Shown: positions 43,294-52,757, counted from the stretch's first letter. The stretch is 64,000 bases of DNA from Acidimicrobiales bacterium (GCA_025362585.1 JANYFR010000034.1:17150-81149); one strand, 5' to 3'. The notes: a model not told the origin generated them from the letters alone. A program made the numbers and translations.

Positions 43294-43340
43294 CACTCTT
43301 CCTTCGTTTTCTACCACCTATTACTCTGAAACATTGACGA

Positions 43341-44942
43341 TTAGCGCATTCTCGGTCCAAAGTCATTTCTTGGGGAGTTTGAGTCTTTTGGGTACAGAGG
43401 GTCCCCGTGCTCAAGGTCCGTCGCACCGTTCTGTCCACCGTGGTCGTCGAACGTCGCTGCACATCCGGTGCTGCAAAACCAGTAGTCCCGATCACCGACG
43501 CTGCGATGTGCGGCGGCCGTCGCTGGGTCGACCGTCATTCCACAGATCGGGTCGATTTCCGGGATGGTCCGTGGCGATGGCTTTTCACCGATCCCCTCGG
43601 CGATCGAATTCAGTGGATCCATCCCCTCGGGGGTCGCCCCTGCGCCAACGAACCGCTGCGGGTTGGCTACGAACCGCTCCTTGCAGCGATCGGAACAGAA
43701 GTAGATGATGGCGCCTTCGTGCGACGCGGTCGCCGGTGCGTCGTCGGTGCGCACTTGCATGCTGCACACTGGATCGATGGCGTACCCAATGCCGCCGCCG
43801 TACTTCGCTCGATTCCGTGCGAGCCACCAGACCGCGATCGCCACAGCGATGAACACAAAATTGAGGTACGAGGTGTAGTTCCACTCGAAGTGGGCCCCCG
43901 CGACGCCGATTGCGCGCCGAGAAGGTACACCACCGAAGACGTTGAAGATGCCTTGAGTTAAAAGGCCGGCGATGACCATAACCACGTAGAAGAGGCCCAC
44001 AACGCGCACGGTGAGTTTCGTACCGTAGAACTTTCGGTAGATGAGAATCAAGGGCATCGCAATCAGGTCCGCGAAGATGAACGAGATCACGCCGCCGAAG
44101 CTGATGCCGCCGGACCACAGGGCCGCGGCGAGCGGCACGTTACCAATCGAACAGACCCAACTAACGACCGCGATCAACGGTCCGACCAACGCGTTTTCGA
44201 AAACCGTCCATACTCCGTGACCGTGAATGAAGAGAGTGTTCCAGAAGCGATTGGAAACCAGCGCCGCCAGCAGACCAGCGACCGTGTAGCCAATGACCAA
44301 CTCCTTGCGCAACATGGTGACGTCGGCGACCGCGTAACTCGACGCGTCGGCCCACGCCGCCTTGGAGCGAAACTTCGCACCCATCGAAGTACGCTCCAGC
44401 TCCTCCTGTCGTTCAACGCTGACCCCGGACATTGCGCCATGGTCGTGTTGTTCGCTCGCGGGCTTCGTGAGGCGCTGACGCGCGCTCTGGACCAATGCTG
44501 TGGTGAAGACGAAGCCACCGGCGAGGGCGAGCAAGATGATCATGATCGGACCGCCCACAAACTCGGCGGCCATGAACTGCCATCCGAGCAGGATCAGCAT
44601 GACAATGCCCAGCTCAATGACCAGGTTCGTCGAGGCAATCATGAAGACCATCGCCGAGGTGAAGTCGGCGCCCTTGGCGAACAGCGACTTCGACATGGCG
44701 GAGGCTGCGTAGGAGCAACTTGACGAGGCCATACCGTAGCCCGAAGCGCGGAGGATGGCCTTCGGGCCGTGGTTGCCCAGCTTCGCCTGCAACTTCTCCT
44801 TAGGGATGAAGGCCTGGACGACACCCGACAACGTGAAGCCGAGCACGAGGGCCCATAAGGTCTCCCAGAACATGAAGAATCCTTCGCGCAGCCCACGTCC
44901 GACGTCGGAAAAGATGGCAATGGTGGAAATGAAGTGTGTCAC
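43341..44942 (-). CDS. ArsP/DUF318-type permease with two C-terminal YHS domains
   Basis: The 533-residue protein has about eight membrane segments, beginning with EGFFMFWETLWALVLGFTLSGVVQAFIP. It contains GMASSSCSYAASAMSKSLFAKGADFTSAMVFMIASTNLVIELG, the DUF318 (ArsP_1) core with a conserved Cys. After the last membrane helix there are two YHS domains: AIDPVCSMQVRTDDA...FCSDRCKERF and EIDPICGMTVDPATA...FCSTGCAATF. YHS domains are metal-binding modules found on heavy-metal ATPases. Export of a metal or metalloid is the natural reading. Its ATG overlaps the end of csoR (ATGA), and the CsoR operator lies upstream of both. Confidence 0.9.
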   Translation of the reverse strand: MTHFISTIAIFSDVGRGLREGFFMFWETLWALVLGFTLSGVVQAFIPKEKLQAKLGNHGPKAILRASGYGMASSSCSYAASAMSKSLFAKGADFTSAMVFMIASTNLVIELGIVMLILLGWQFMAAEFVGGPIMIILLALAGGFVFTTALVQSARQRLTKPASEQHDHGAMSGVSVERQEELERTSMGAKFRSKAAWADASSYAVADVTMLRKELVIGYTVAGLLAALVSNRFWNTLFIHGHGVWTVFENALVGPLIAVVSWVCSIGNVPLAAALWSGGISFGGVISFIFADLIAMPLILIYRKFYGTKLTVRVVGLFYVVMVIAGLLTQGIFNVFGGVPSRRAIGVAGAHFEWNYTSYLNFVFIAVAIAVWWLARNRAKYGGGIGYAIDPVCSMQVRTDDAPATASHEGAIIYFCSDRCKERFVANPQRFVGAGATPEGMDPLNSIAEGIGEKPSPRTIPEIDPICGMTVDPATAAAHRSVGDRDYWFCSTGCAATFDDHGGQNGATDLEHGDPLYPKDSNSPRNDFGPRMR

Positions 44943-45226
44943 GATCGGACCAGTCGGGCAATCGCGGCAGAGGCCTCGGCGATTTTGGCCTCTTGTTCGG
45001 CACCACCTTGGTTGACCGCGTGGGCTACGCAGTGCGAGATGTGGTCGTCTAGTAGTTCGAGTGCTACGGCCTGGAGCGCTCGGGTCGTGGCGGAGATCTG
45101 ATCGAGCACCTCGATGCAGTAGCGGTCCGAGTCAATCATGTTCTGCAAACCTCGAACTTGTCCTTCAATGCGGCGAAGTCGCCGTTGGATCAAAATCTTG
45201 CGGTCTAAGTAACCAGGCACTGCCAT
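44939..45226 (-). CDS. csoR: CsoR-family metal-sensing repressor
   Basis: The 95-residue helical protein has the family layout: RLRRIEGQVRGLQNMIDSDRYCIEVLDQISATTRALQAVALELLDDHISHCV. The ligands Cys (RYC), His and Cys (DDHISHC) of the copper-site x-H-C arrangement are present. CsoR-type repressors release DNA when Cu(I) or a related metal binds. The gene precedes the permease and overlaps it by 4 bp; an inverted repeat 25 bp upstream is the expected operator. Confidence 0.93.
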   Translation of the reverse strand: MAVPGYLDRKILIQRRLRRIEGQVRGLQNMIDSDRYCIEVLDQISATTRALQAVALELLDDHISHCVAHAVNQGGAEQEAKIAEASAAIARLVRS

Positions 45227-45251
45227 ACGGTCCCCCCGAAGTTGTAATCAG

Positions 45252-45270
45252 TATACCCCTTAAGGGTATA
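45252..45270. promoter_or_regulatory. CsoR-type operator
   Basis: TATACCCCTTAAGGGTATA is a near-perfect inverted repeat of the G/C-tract type bound by CsoR/RcnR-family repressors (ATACCC-n5-GGGTAT). It lies 26 bp before the csoR start codon and would control csoR and the permease together. Confidence 0.85.
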
Positions 45271-45457
45271 GCACCCCAGACGCCCCGGTTGCGACCTGGC
45301 TCCTGGGGACCCCGGCGAGTAAGTCGGGAAGGGACCTCCGACGTCTCGATTCAGAGCAGTGACGCTGGTCCGAATCGGGGCAGCGACTCGACTCGTATCG
45401 TTCGGGCTCTCGCACTGCCCCTGCGTGCTAGCGGCGCCACTTTCGTAGAATCAAGTG

Positions 45458-46297
45458 ATGCCATCTATGACGACGCCACCTTTTTCGTGGCACGACCTCG
45501 GTCAGTGGCACCTTGGTGTTCTACCGGTCGTCCTCCTCGTGGGCGCCAGTGCGCTCTATTTTCTTGGGGTGCGCCGCGTGGCCGGGTGGTCACTGCTGCG
45601 CGTCGTGGCCTTCGCGGGTGGTGTCGCTGTCACCTTCCTCGCAACTCAATCAGTGGTCGGGGTCTATGACATGGCGTACTTCAGCGATCACATGATTCAG
45701 CATCTGCTGCTCATTATGGTGGCCGCGCCCCTGTTCGCGCTGAGCGCACCGCTCGACCTCGCCTTCGACGCGGGACCGGCGCTACTCCGGCGCTGCCTCG
45801 AGGGGCGGATCATGGCAGTGGTGACGCACCCGCTCCTCGCCTTCGGGCTCTACTTCGCCTTCATCCCGATTACTCACTTGACTAGTCTCTTCAACTTGAT
45901 GTTGCGCCACGAATGGGTTCACCACCTCGAGCAGATCAGCTTCCTTCTGGCCGGTTACCTCTTTTTCCGCGTAGCATTCGGCCTCGAGAGAGGCGCCACC
46001 ATACACCGGGGCCTGCGCCTGGTCTACGTCATGGCCGCCGTCCCGGTCGACACCTTCACCGGCCTGGCACTCGCGATGTCGTCAAGGAATCCGTTCCCGG
46101 CGTACCGAGAACTTGCCCCTTCGGGTTCTACGACCATCTCGATTCTCGACAATATTCACTTGGGCGGCGCCATTATGTGGATTGGCGGCGACGCCCTGAT
46201 GCTTCTTGCCTGTATCCCGATTGCGGTGTCGTGGGTGAAGTGGGAAACGGTGCACACTCAGCAGCTGGACGCACAGCTCGACGTCCTCGGTCTCTAA
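45458..46297 (+). CDS. CtaG-type cytochrome c oxidase assembly membrane protein
   Basis: The 279-residue protein has about seven membrane segments and the caa3_CtaG layout. DMAYFSDHMIQHLLLIMVAAPLFALSAP carries the conserved His pair. RHEWVHHLEQISFLLAGYLFFRV and GGAIMWIGGDALMLL follow. Members assist copper delivery to caa3-type oxidase. Its position beside a CsoR/metal permease supports copper homeostasis. ATG at 45458 is used; ATG at 45467 is possible. Confidence 0.88.
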   Translation: MPSMTTPPFSWHDLGQWHLGVLPVVLLVGASALYFLGVRRVAGWSLLRVVAFAGGVAVTFLATQSVVGVYDMAYFSDHMIQHLLLIMVAAPLFALSAPLDLAFDAGPALLRRCLEGRIMAVVTHPLLAFGLYFAFIPITHLTSLFNLMLRHEWVHHLEQISFLLAGYLFFRVAFGLERGATIHRGLRLVYVMAAVPVDTFTGLALAMSSRNPFPAYRELAPSGSTTISILDNIHLGGAIMWIGGDALMLLACIPIAVSWVKWETVHTQQLDAQLDVLGL

Positions 46298-46351
46298 GCG
46301 TGTGTTCTATTTGACGAGTGTGCCAGGCAACGCGACCGACACCATCAAGTC

Positions 46352-46797
46352 GTGGCCTATTCAAGCGATTTGACTGATGCCCAATGGAATCTCCTTCAAC
46401 CCTTGCTGGTGGTTCCTTCCAAACGAGGCTCGACGACCTGGCCCGAACCGGTGCGGACGAACGCCTGAAGCTGGTGCTCGTCGACCGCGGCACCGCGCAG
46501 TCGGCAGCCTAGCGACTCTCAAACAAGTTCAACTACGAGATTCGCCGCGTTGGGTGGGACGAGCCACCACGCAACGAGTTCGGCGCCAAGATCTTTCGCG
46601 CCATCCGTCACGCCTGGCGCGTCGAAGTGGCTCACGGCCGTCTCGTGCGCCGTCGTCGTCTGACACGTTGCTTTGAGAACACCGTGACCTCGGGAAGAGC
46701 CGATCGTCACCCTCTCAACCATCACGGCATCGCGATGAGGGCCCTGGGTCGGAACCGAATACTCAGACGAGGCATCATCTGGGAAGTGGGACGGTAA
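46352..46797 (+). pseudogene. IS5-like transposase relic (internally deleted)
   Basis: GTG at 46352 starts AYSSDLTDAQWNLLQPLL, the N-terminus of IS5/ISL-group transposases, which then stops at a TGA after about 37 codons. In another frame, LKLVLVDRGTAQ, a TAG, NYEIRRVGWDE, and AWRVEVAHGRLVRRRRLTRCFENT follow, matching the C-terminal W-x-VE-x-W-x-R-RRL-x-YE region of the same family. The central DDE part is missing. With frameshift, stop and deletion it cannot be active. I did not find matching terminal inverted repeats. Confidence 0.75.
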
Positions 46798-47118
46798 GCA
46801 AGCACCGCTGAACTATTTGGTTCGGTTGGTCAAGGCGAACCGGTGGGTCCAAATAGGACACACGCTGTAAGGCAGGACGCACACCATCGACGAGTGCGGA
46901 CTCCGCGCACGCAAGAAGCACTCCCGCGAAGTATTCCCGCGAGAAGTTCGTCTCCAGAGGCGCCTTCGGGTCTCTTTGAAGTTGGAGCCTTCCGATCTCG
47001 GCCCATTGGGCCAAAGAACTGATGTCAGCACGTCGAGCACCGGGGCCATGATCGACGCTATCCACATCGCGCGGTGATGCATTGAATTTGCGCTTCGCGA
47101 TAATTTAGTTAAACGAAT
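46798..47118. other. No gene visible after the transposase relic
   Basis: This stretch shows no credible frame on either strand; short open stretches have unusual composition and no starts. It may be remains of the mobile element. Confidence 0.4.
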
Positions 47119-47274
47119 TTAGAAGTAATGCTTTCGACCGCCAACGGCGTGGCCCATCGCCCCCAACACCCACAGGACGAGACCAATCAACAGAATAATC
47201 AAACCAATTGACCAAAGAATACCAATTTTCAGCACGAAGCCAATAATCAGAAGAATTAATCCTACTACGATCAC
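47119..47274 (-). CDS. Small hydrophobic protein, DUF6131 type
   Basis: From GTG at 47274, preceded by AAAGGGGGGAAA, the protein is 51 residues with two membrane segments (VGLILLIIGFVLKIGIL and IGLIILLIGLVLWVLGAM) and a C-terminal VGGRKHYF. The layout fits the DUF6131 family of short actinobacterial proteins. Function is unknown. The unusually AT-rich codon use (ATT, AAT) contrasts with the surrounding genes. Confidence 0.8.
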   Translation of the reverse strand: MIVVGLILLIIGFVLKIGILWSIGLIILLIGLVLWVLGAMGHAVGGRKHYF

Positions 47275-47965
47275 TTTCCCCCCTTTTCTTTGGACGTTCA
47301 GCACATGTGGCGGAACGCGACAACGCTTCAGTCAATGCGCAAACTTTACGAAGGTAATCATACCTTGGGTTTGATTGCACCAACGAAACGTCCGTAGCGC
47401 CCCCGGCGCAGCAAGAACACTCGCTTCCGCTTCGCCGTGTCTTGAGGCAATGTGGATTGGACCGAAATTCAAATTCGCGAACCAGTCCGTCGTGCGCCGG
47501 GCCGCCCCTATGATTTTCAAGGAAAATCCTGTTTCGTGAATGTTTTGGATCTGTTTCTTGGTCCGCCGACGACTCCAACATTGCGCCGATTGAAGGGTTG
47601 ATTTCGTTATCCGTTGCCAAGTATGTTGAAGCGACCGGTGGATCGAAACGCAACGATTCACCGGGGAGAGGAACAGTGGGACGATGGCCGGCTTGGAAAA
47701 AACTTGGGGCAACGCCGCGGACTCAAAATCGCAAGAACCGAAGAGCTGCTTGCGGGACCTCTCTCGCTGGGTGTCGTTCTCGCTTAGTTGCCTTGGTGTC
47801 GCACAAGACCGACTGGGCGCTTGAAAATGAGGTCGGCCGAATTCCGAATGGTTGGTCATCGACAGCTGAGGGAGAGAATGCCGGTGCCGGCGAGAGGTCG
47901 CCAGTCGACGCAAATTGTTAAACACAACATTGGTCGCAGAAGGGTCTTCACGTAGGGGAGCAACA
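47275..47965. other. About 690 bp without a credible gene
   Basis: There are long frames on both strands (about 107-214 codons), but their composition is that of antisense or random sequence, and none carries a recognisable domain or ribosome-binding site. The promoter of the lipid gene cluster to the right should lie in the last part. Confidence 0.4.
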
Positions 47966-48817
47966 ATGTCGTGCATGTCGGAATCAATGTTGAAACGGGG
48001 GACTTGCGCTATGGAACTTCAGAAATCAAGTGAGACGAGGACTGCGCTCGTGCCAGTGACCGAGGGCACGGCACATCGAATCGGGAAGCGTTTCGTTAGG
48101 GGCCACGGTTTCCAGTCTGCGTCAATCGCAACGCTGCTGGCATTTGTCATCATTGCGCCCGTCACCATAGGTGTGGGACTCCTGGTATTTCACGTTCTGG
48201 CTCACGGTTCGATAGGAACACTCGAACGAAGTTTCGGCCGTTGGTTCGTGGGTCATCGAACGAAGGGTTGGAATCACTGGACGTATCTAGCCACTTATGT
48301 GGGCGATTCTATCGCCGTCATCATCATTGCCGCGGTCGTAACTGTCCTGCTTCTTGTTCGACGATGGGGCCGCCAATCCCTCCTTCTCCTGTTCGCACTG
48401 ATTATTGAGTTGTCGGTTTTTCTTACTGCAAACTACACGGTGCGTCGGCCGCGTCCCTCGATTCCCCATGTGGGAAAGACGCCCTCCACGTACAGTTTCC
48501 CGTCGGGCCACGAAGCGGCGGCAGTGGTGCTGTACGGAAGCATCGCAGTTATTGTCTGCATTGCTACTAAACGCTTGTTTCCGCGAATCGTCGCGTGGGT
48601 TTTCGCTGCCTTCATGGTTGTTGCCATTGGCCTTTCAAGGATCTATAGAGGCGATCACTATCTCACCGACGTGATCGCCGGGCTCCTCGTCGGAGTTGCC
48701 GCACTGTACGCTGGCGTCTTCATTACACGTGTCATTACGGCGTCGGCACTCGCCAAGGGAGTTGAAGGCGCACCGGCCAGTGAGAGTCATAGATCTATAG
48801 AAAAGGAGTCATCGTGA
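47966..48817 (+). CDS. PAP2-superfamily membrane phosphatase
   Basis: The 283-residue protein has six membrane segments and the three PAP2 motifs: VRRPRPSIP (from KxxxxxxRP), SFPSGHEAAA, and SRIYRGDHYLTDVIAG (SRxxxxxHxxxD). It dephosphorylates a lipid phosphate such as phosphatidate or undecaprenyl pyrophosphate at the outer face. ATG at 47966 has AGGGGAG about 5 nt upstream; ATG at 48011 is another possibility. It is the first of five genes in tight succession that all concern membrane lipids. Confidence 0.9.
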   Translation: MSCMSESMLKRGTCAMELQKSSETRTALVPVTEGTAHRIGKRFVRGHGFQSASIATLLAFVIIAPVTIGVGLLVFHVLAHGSIGTLERSFGRWFVGHRTKGWNHWTYLATYVGDSIAVIIIAAVVTVLLLVRRWGRQSLLLLFALIIELSVFLTANYTVRRPRPSIPHVGKTPSTYSFPSGHEAAAVVLYGSIAVIVCIATKRLFPRIVAWVFAAFMVVAIGLSRIYRGDHYLTDVIAGLLVGVAALYAGVFITRVITASALAKGVEGAPASESHRSIEKESS

Positions 48818-49704
48818 CGGAGAAGATTGCGGTTGTCGCGCATAGCAAGAAGGTTCTGGGCGAAGGTCTAGGCGAACTCCGCAAACTGCTCGCTGCCGAA
48901 GGAGTCACCGATCCGCTCTGGTTCGAGGTACCGAAGAGTCGCAAGGCTCCTCAGTCCGTCGAACAAGCATTGGACAAGGGAGCCGAGTTGCTCTTCGTCT
49001 GGGGCGGGGACGGCACGGTACAGCGATGCGTGGACGCCGTTGCTGGCAAGAAGGTGACGTTGGCGATCCTCCCGGCGGGCACCGCCAATCTCCTCGCCAC
49101 TAATTTGAATATTCCGATTGACCTCAAGGCCGCAGTGGAGATTGGCCTCCGAGGCGACCGCCGACCGCTCGATGTCGGCGTGTTGAACGGTGAACGATTT
49201 GCCGTCATGGCGGGCGTCGGTTTCGACGCGAAGATGATGGAGCTCGCCGACGGCGAGTTGAAAGATCGATTTGGCCGTCTCGCGTATGTCTGGACCGGCG
49301 CTCGAGCATCTCGTATGGACCCACGAAAGGTCAAGATCGATGTGGACGGCACGAGGTGGTTCGACGGCAAGGCAATTTGTGTTTTATTGGGCCAGATGGG
49401 GACCCTGGGCGTGGGCATGGCGGCCTTTCCGGACGCCCAGCCCGACGACGGACTGCTAGAAGTGGGCGTCATCACGGCGCAGAGTTCGCTGCAACTCGTA
49501 CGGGTGCTCGGCAGAATCGTCGCCGGTCAACCGGACCGTTCGTCGTACACCGAGATGACTCGGGGAAAGGTCATTGAAATCAAGGTCAATACGCCCACCA
49601 TGTACGAGCTCGACGGCGGTGCGCGAACGAAGAAGCGCAAACTGCACGCGTCGATCGAGAGCCGGGCGATAACGGTCTGCGTGCCAAAGGAACCGACTTC
49701 ATGA
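48814..49704 (+). CDS. Diacylglycerol/sphingosine-kinase-like lipid kinase
   Basis: The 296-residue protein has the DAGK catalytic fold: LLFVWGGDGTVQRCVDAV (GGDGT), ILPAGTANLLATNLNIP, and later VMAGVGFDAKMM and DAQPDDGLLEVGVI. It phosphorylates a lipid hydroxyl group using ATP. Length fits the YegS/BmrU-type family. GTG at 48814 overlaps the stop of the PAP2 gene by 4 bp, and its own stop overlaps the next start; all five genes of this cluster are chained this way or nearly so. Confidence 0.9.
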   Translation: MTEKIAVVAHSKKVLGEGLGELRKLLAAEGVTDPLWFEVPKSRKAPQSVEQALDKGAELLFVWGGDGTVQRCVDAVAGKKVTLAILPAGTANLLATNLNIPIDLKAAVEIGLRGDRRPLDVGVLNGERFAVMAGVGFDAKMMELADGELKDRFGRLAYVWTGARASRMDPRKVKIDVDGTRWFDGKAICVLLGQMGTLGVGMAAFPDAQPDDGLLEVGVITAQSSLQLVRVLGRIVAGQPDRSSYTEMTRGKVIEIKVNTPTMYELDGGARTKKRKLHASIESRAITVCVPKEPTS

Positions 49705-50672
49705 GCAGCGCATCGCTCGTTCCCGGGACGCGCGAACTGAGTGGCGACGACGCGTGGAAGGTTTTGCATCGCACCGGCGAGTGGCGACTTCTCGGAGACG
49801 CGTTTCGTCGAATGCGCTACGCCGATGGATTCAGTCACGCCCGTTCTCTCGCGTTCTTGATGTCGTTGGTCGCGATTCAGGGACTCATTGGACTCGTTGG
49901 TCTCTCCAGCATTATCCACTCGGGAAGCATTAGCCAGATTTTGATTACCACCATTCGAAAGGTCGTGCCCGGCCCCGCCGGCCACCTCCTGACAACCGCA
50001 AGCGCGCAGGCCCATAACGCCGTGAGCGACCATCGTTACAACGCAATTCTCTTCGGTCTCTTCGCCAGCATCATCACGGCGACCACCGCAATGGGACAGG
50101 TGGAGCGGGGTCTCAATCGAATATACGGAATCGAACAGGACCGACCGACCCTCAAGAAGTACTCCCTCGCCTTATTCTTTGCCCTCAGTGCGGGAACGCT
50201 GATAGCGCTCGCCTTTACCTGTCTGGCCATCGGCAAGGACTTCTTCGTGGGCACGCACTTGAGTGGCTTATCGACAGCGTGGTCGATTGTCCGTTGGCCG
50301 CTGGGCTTCGCCCTCATTGCCTTTGCGGTGACGGTCCTATTTCGCTGGTTGCCGCGCCGCTCTCAGCCGAATATGTCCTGGCTCGCCTTTGGTGCCGGCG
50401 TCGCTATGGTGCTCTGGGGTCTCGTCACTATCGGGTTCGGGCTCTTCTTTCAGAACAGTTCGACTTTCGGCAATACATACGGTCCTCTGGCCGGCGCTGT
50501 CGCGCTCCTCTTTTGGTGTTTCCTTTCGGCCATCGCCCTCTTCTACGGCGGTGCCGTGACCGCGCAGCTGGAAGCGATCAGGGCCGGTGTTCCGGACCCT
50601 CTCGACAAGGAGAAGGTGCGGCACTCATTGCCAAGTGCGAAAGGTGGCGCTGAAGGGTTGCTCGCCTCGTGA
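49701..50672 (+). CDS. YihY/BrkB-family membrane protein
   Basis: The 323-residue protein has six membrane segments, starting in FLMSLVAIQGLIGLVGLSSI, and the pattern MGQVERGLNRIYGIEQDRPTLKKYSLALFFALSAG, typical of the YihY/BrkB family. No enzymatic activity is established for the family. The start is ATG at 49701, overlapping the kinase gene by 4 bp. The family often sits near phospholipid genes. Confidence 0.88.
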   Translation: MSSASLVPGTRELSGDDAWKVLHRTGEWRLLGDAFRRMRYADGFSHARSLAFLMSLVAIQGLIGLVGLSSIIHSGSISQILITTIRKVVPGPAGHLLTTASAQAHNAVSDHRYNAILFGLFASIITATTAMGQVERGLNRIYGIEQDRPTLKKYSLALFFALSAGTLIALAFTCLAIGKDFFVGTHLSGLSTAWSIVRWPLGFALIAFAVTVLFRWLPRRSQPNMSWLAFGAGVAMVLWGLVTIGFGLFFQNSSTFGNTYGPLAGAVALLFWCFLSAIALFYGGAVTAQLEAIRAGVPDPLDKEKVRHSLPSAKGGAEGLLAS

Positions 50673-51865
50673 ACGTGAACGACTCACTTTCGCCTCACGA
50701 ATCCTCGAAGGAACTCCTGGCGAGGGCGCGTCGAATCGTCGAAGGCGTAGTGGGCATCCCGGCGACCGACGGCAACCGAGTAGAGGTACTGCGCAACGGC
50801 GATGAGATCTTCCCCCCGATGCTGGAGGCAATCTCTGCGGCGAGGCGGAGCGTCGACTTCCTCACCTTCGTGTACTGGAAAGGTGAAATCGGCGAAGAGT
50901 TCGCCAAGCGGCTCTCCGAACGAGCCAGCGCGGGGCTTCGGGTACGGGTTCTCTTGGATGCGTGGGGCGCCCAACCAGTCGAGAGGCGGTTGATCGATCT
51001 GATGACCAGTAGCGGCGTGCGGGTGAACTGGTTTCGACCGCTGCACCGGCTGCGACCGCGCGAAGTGAATCACCGAACACACCGCAAGATTCTGGTGATC
51101 GACGAAACTGTCGGATTCACCGGTGGAGTCGGCATTTCTGACCTGTGGCTTGGAAATGCCCGCACCGAGAGTGAATGGCGCGATACCCATTTTAGGATTG
51201 AGGGACCCGCGGTTGATGGTCTGCGCGCGGCGTTCCTCGACAACTGGACTGAAACCGAGTTCACTTCACTTGACTCGAACTTTGACCAATTTCCTGAGCA
51301 GCCGCGAGAGGGGACAATCACCGTCCAATGCGTTCGAGGTAGTTCGTCGACCAATGGCAGCGACCTCAATGCACTCTTTGAAACGCTCCTCCAAATGGCT
51401 CGGCGACAGTTCAGGGTCACGACTGCCTATTTTGTTCCTGACGACGATCTAGTTGGACGGCTTTGCGACGCCGCTGGACGTGGTGTCACGGTACAAATTC
51501 TTTTACCGGGTCCGCACGCTGACAAACGGTTCGTGCGGTGGGAGGGTGAATCGGACTACGCCAAACTCATGGCGAGCGGTATCGAACTGTGGAACTTTCA
51601 GCCATCAATGCTGCACGCGAAGATTATGACGGTGGACGGCCTCGTGGCCAATGTTGGCTCTGCCAATTTCAACTCTCGTTCACTCGAGTGCGACGAGGAA
51701 TTCAACCTCGTGATATTTGATCCGTCCACTGTCCAAGTTCTCGACAAACACTTTGATGCAGACTTGCAAAGAAGTGTCCGGATCGATCCGCTTCGATGGA
51801 AGCACCGCTCCCTGGTCCAGCGAAGTGTCGAACACCTAGTTACGCCCTTAAGTCCCATTTCATGA
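50669..51865 (+). CDS. Phospholipase D-type protein (cardiolipin synthase-like)
   Basis: The 398-residue protein has two HKD motifs: HRTHRKILVIDETVGFTGG and HAKIMTVDGLVANVGSAN. Such proteins transfer phosphatidyl groups, most often to form cardiolipin. There is no membrane helix at the N-terminus, unlike E. coli ClsA. GTG at 50669 overlaps the YihY gene stop. Cls-like activity is inferred. Confidence 0.9.
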   Translation: MNVNDSLSPHESSKELLARARRIVEGVVGIPATDGNRVEVLRNGDEIFPPMLEAISAARRSVDFLTFVYWKGEIGEEFAKRLSERASAGLRVRVLLDAWGAQPVERRLIDLMTSSGVRVNWFRPLHRLRPREVNHRTHRKILVIDETVGFTGGVGISDLWLGNARTESEWRDTHFRIEGPAVDGLRAAFLDNWTETEFTSLDSNFDQFPEQPREGTITVQCVRGSSSTNGSDLNALFETLLQMARRQFRVTTAYFVPDDDLVGRLCDAAGRGVTVQILLPGPHADKRFVRWEGESDYAKLMASGIELWNFQPSMLHAKIMTVDGLVANVGSANFNSRSLECDEEFNLVIFDPSTVQVLDKHFDADLQRSVRIDPLRWKHRSLVQRSVEHLVTPLSPIS

Positions 51866-51875
51866 AGGAATGCTC

Positions 51876-52757
51876 ATGGTGCTAATCGCGATTACTCTGC
51901 TCGTGGCTCTCGCCGCCGCGCTCGTCACGTTCGCGGTGGCCCAACGCCTGACGCGGGTTGTCCCCACGTCATCCGCGACTGAAGCTGCGGAGACTGGACC
52001 GGTAGTTCGACAGCGATTCGGACTTGAATCGAGGTTTCGTTCTGGGTCGGATGCCCGCGCGACAATCGTCGCACGACTGCCCTGGGCAATGGTGGTCATC
52101 CTCATTGGTGGGCTGATTACTGTGCTCCTCCTGGTGATGATTCACACCAACACGGGCCTTGCCCGCTCGGATCACAGTGTCAACAGTTTCGGGGCCAACC
52201 ACGCGACTTCACTGTCCACCCAGGTGCTCAAGGTTCTGACGCAGTTGGGAGGGGCTGTCGTTCTTGTGCCACTGGCGATTGTTATAGGGATTGTTGAGAC
52301 AGTTCGGCTTCGGTCACGATCAGTCCTGCCATTCCTGATTGTCGTCGTCGGTGGGCAGTTCTTAGTCGCCAATCTGATTAAATCGGTAGTCCATAGGGCA
52401 CGGCCGACTCTTGACCAGCTGTCGGGATTCAGCGGATCCTCATTCCCCTCGGGACACGCTACGGCGTCGGCGGCCTGCCTGGCCGGTTTCGCGATAGTCA
52501 TGAGCCGACGCCGCGGCACCCGAGCCCGATTGATACTCTCGTCGATAGCCGTTGGACTCGCGGTCGCTATTGGCCTGACGCGAGTTTGGCTCGGTGTTCA
52601 TTGGCTTACCGACGTCCTCGCCGGACTGACCTTGGGTTGGGCATGGTTTGCCCTTATTGCTATCGCCTTTGGCGGTCATTGGATGCCATCGGGGGCGCCA
52701 CTTGAAGGCAGCCGACATGATTTTGCACGACTTCGCCGAAAGTCTGGCCAGTCGTAA
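51876..52757 (+). CDS. PAP2-superfamily membrane phosphatase (second copy)
   Basis: The 293-residue protein has a long first helix and the three PAP2 motifs: SVVHRARPTLDQL, SFPSGHATAS, and TRVWLGVHWLTDVLAG. ATG at 51876 has AAGGA about 6 nt upstream; the in-frame ATG at 51870 is next to it. It shares motifs with the first PAP2 protein but little else, so it is not a recent duplicate. It closes the five-gene lipid cluster. Confidence 0.9.
   Translation: MVLIAITLLVALAAALVTFAVAQRLTRVVPTSSATEAAETGPVVRQRFGLESRFRSGSDARATIVARLPWAMVVILIGGLITVLLLVMIHTNTGLARSDHSVNSFGANHATSLSTQVLKVLTQLGGAVVLVPLAIVIGIVETVRLRSRSVLPFLIVVVGGQFLVANLIKSVVHRARPTLDQLSGFSGSSFPSGHATASAACLAGFAIVMSRRRGTRARLILSSIAVGLAVAIGLTRVWLGVHWLTDVLAGLTLGWAWFALIAIAFGGHWMPSGAPLEGSRHDFARLRRKSGQS

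Noticed and set aside
47332..47976. 214-codon minus-strand frame before the lipid cluster
   Set aside because: No ribosome-binding site, random-looking composition; not supported as a gene.
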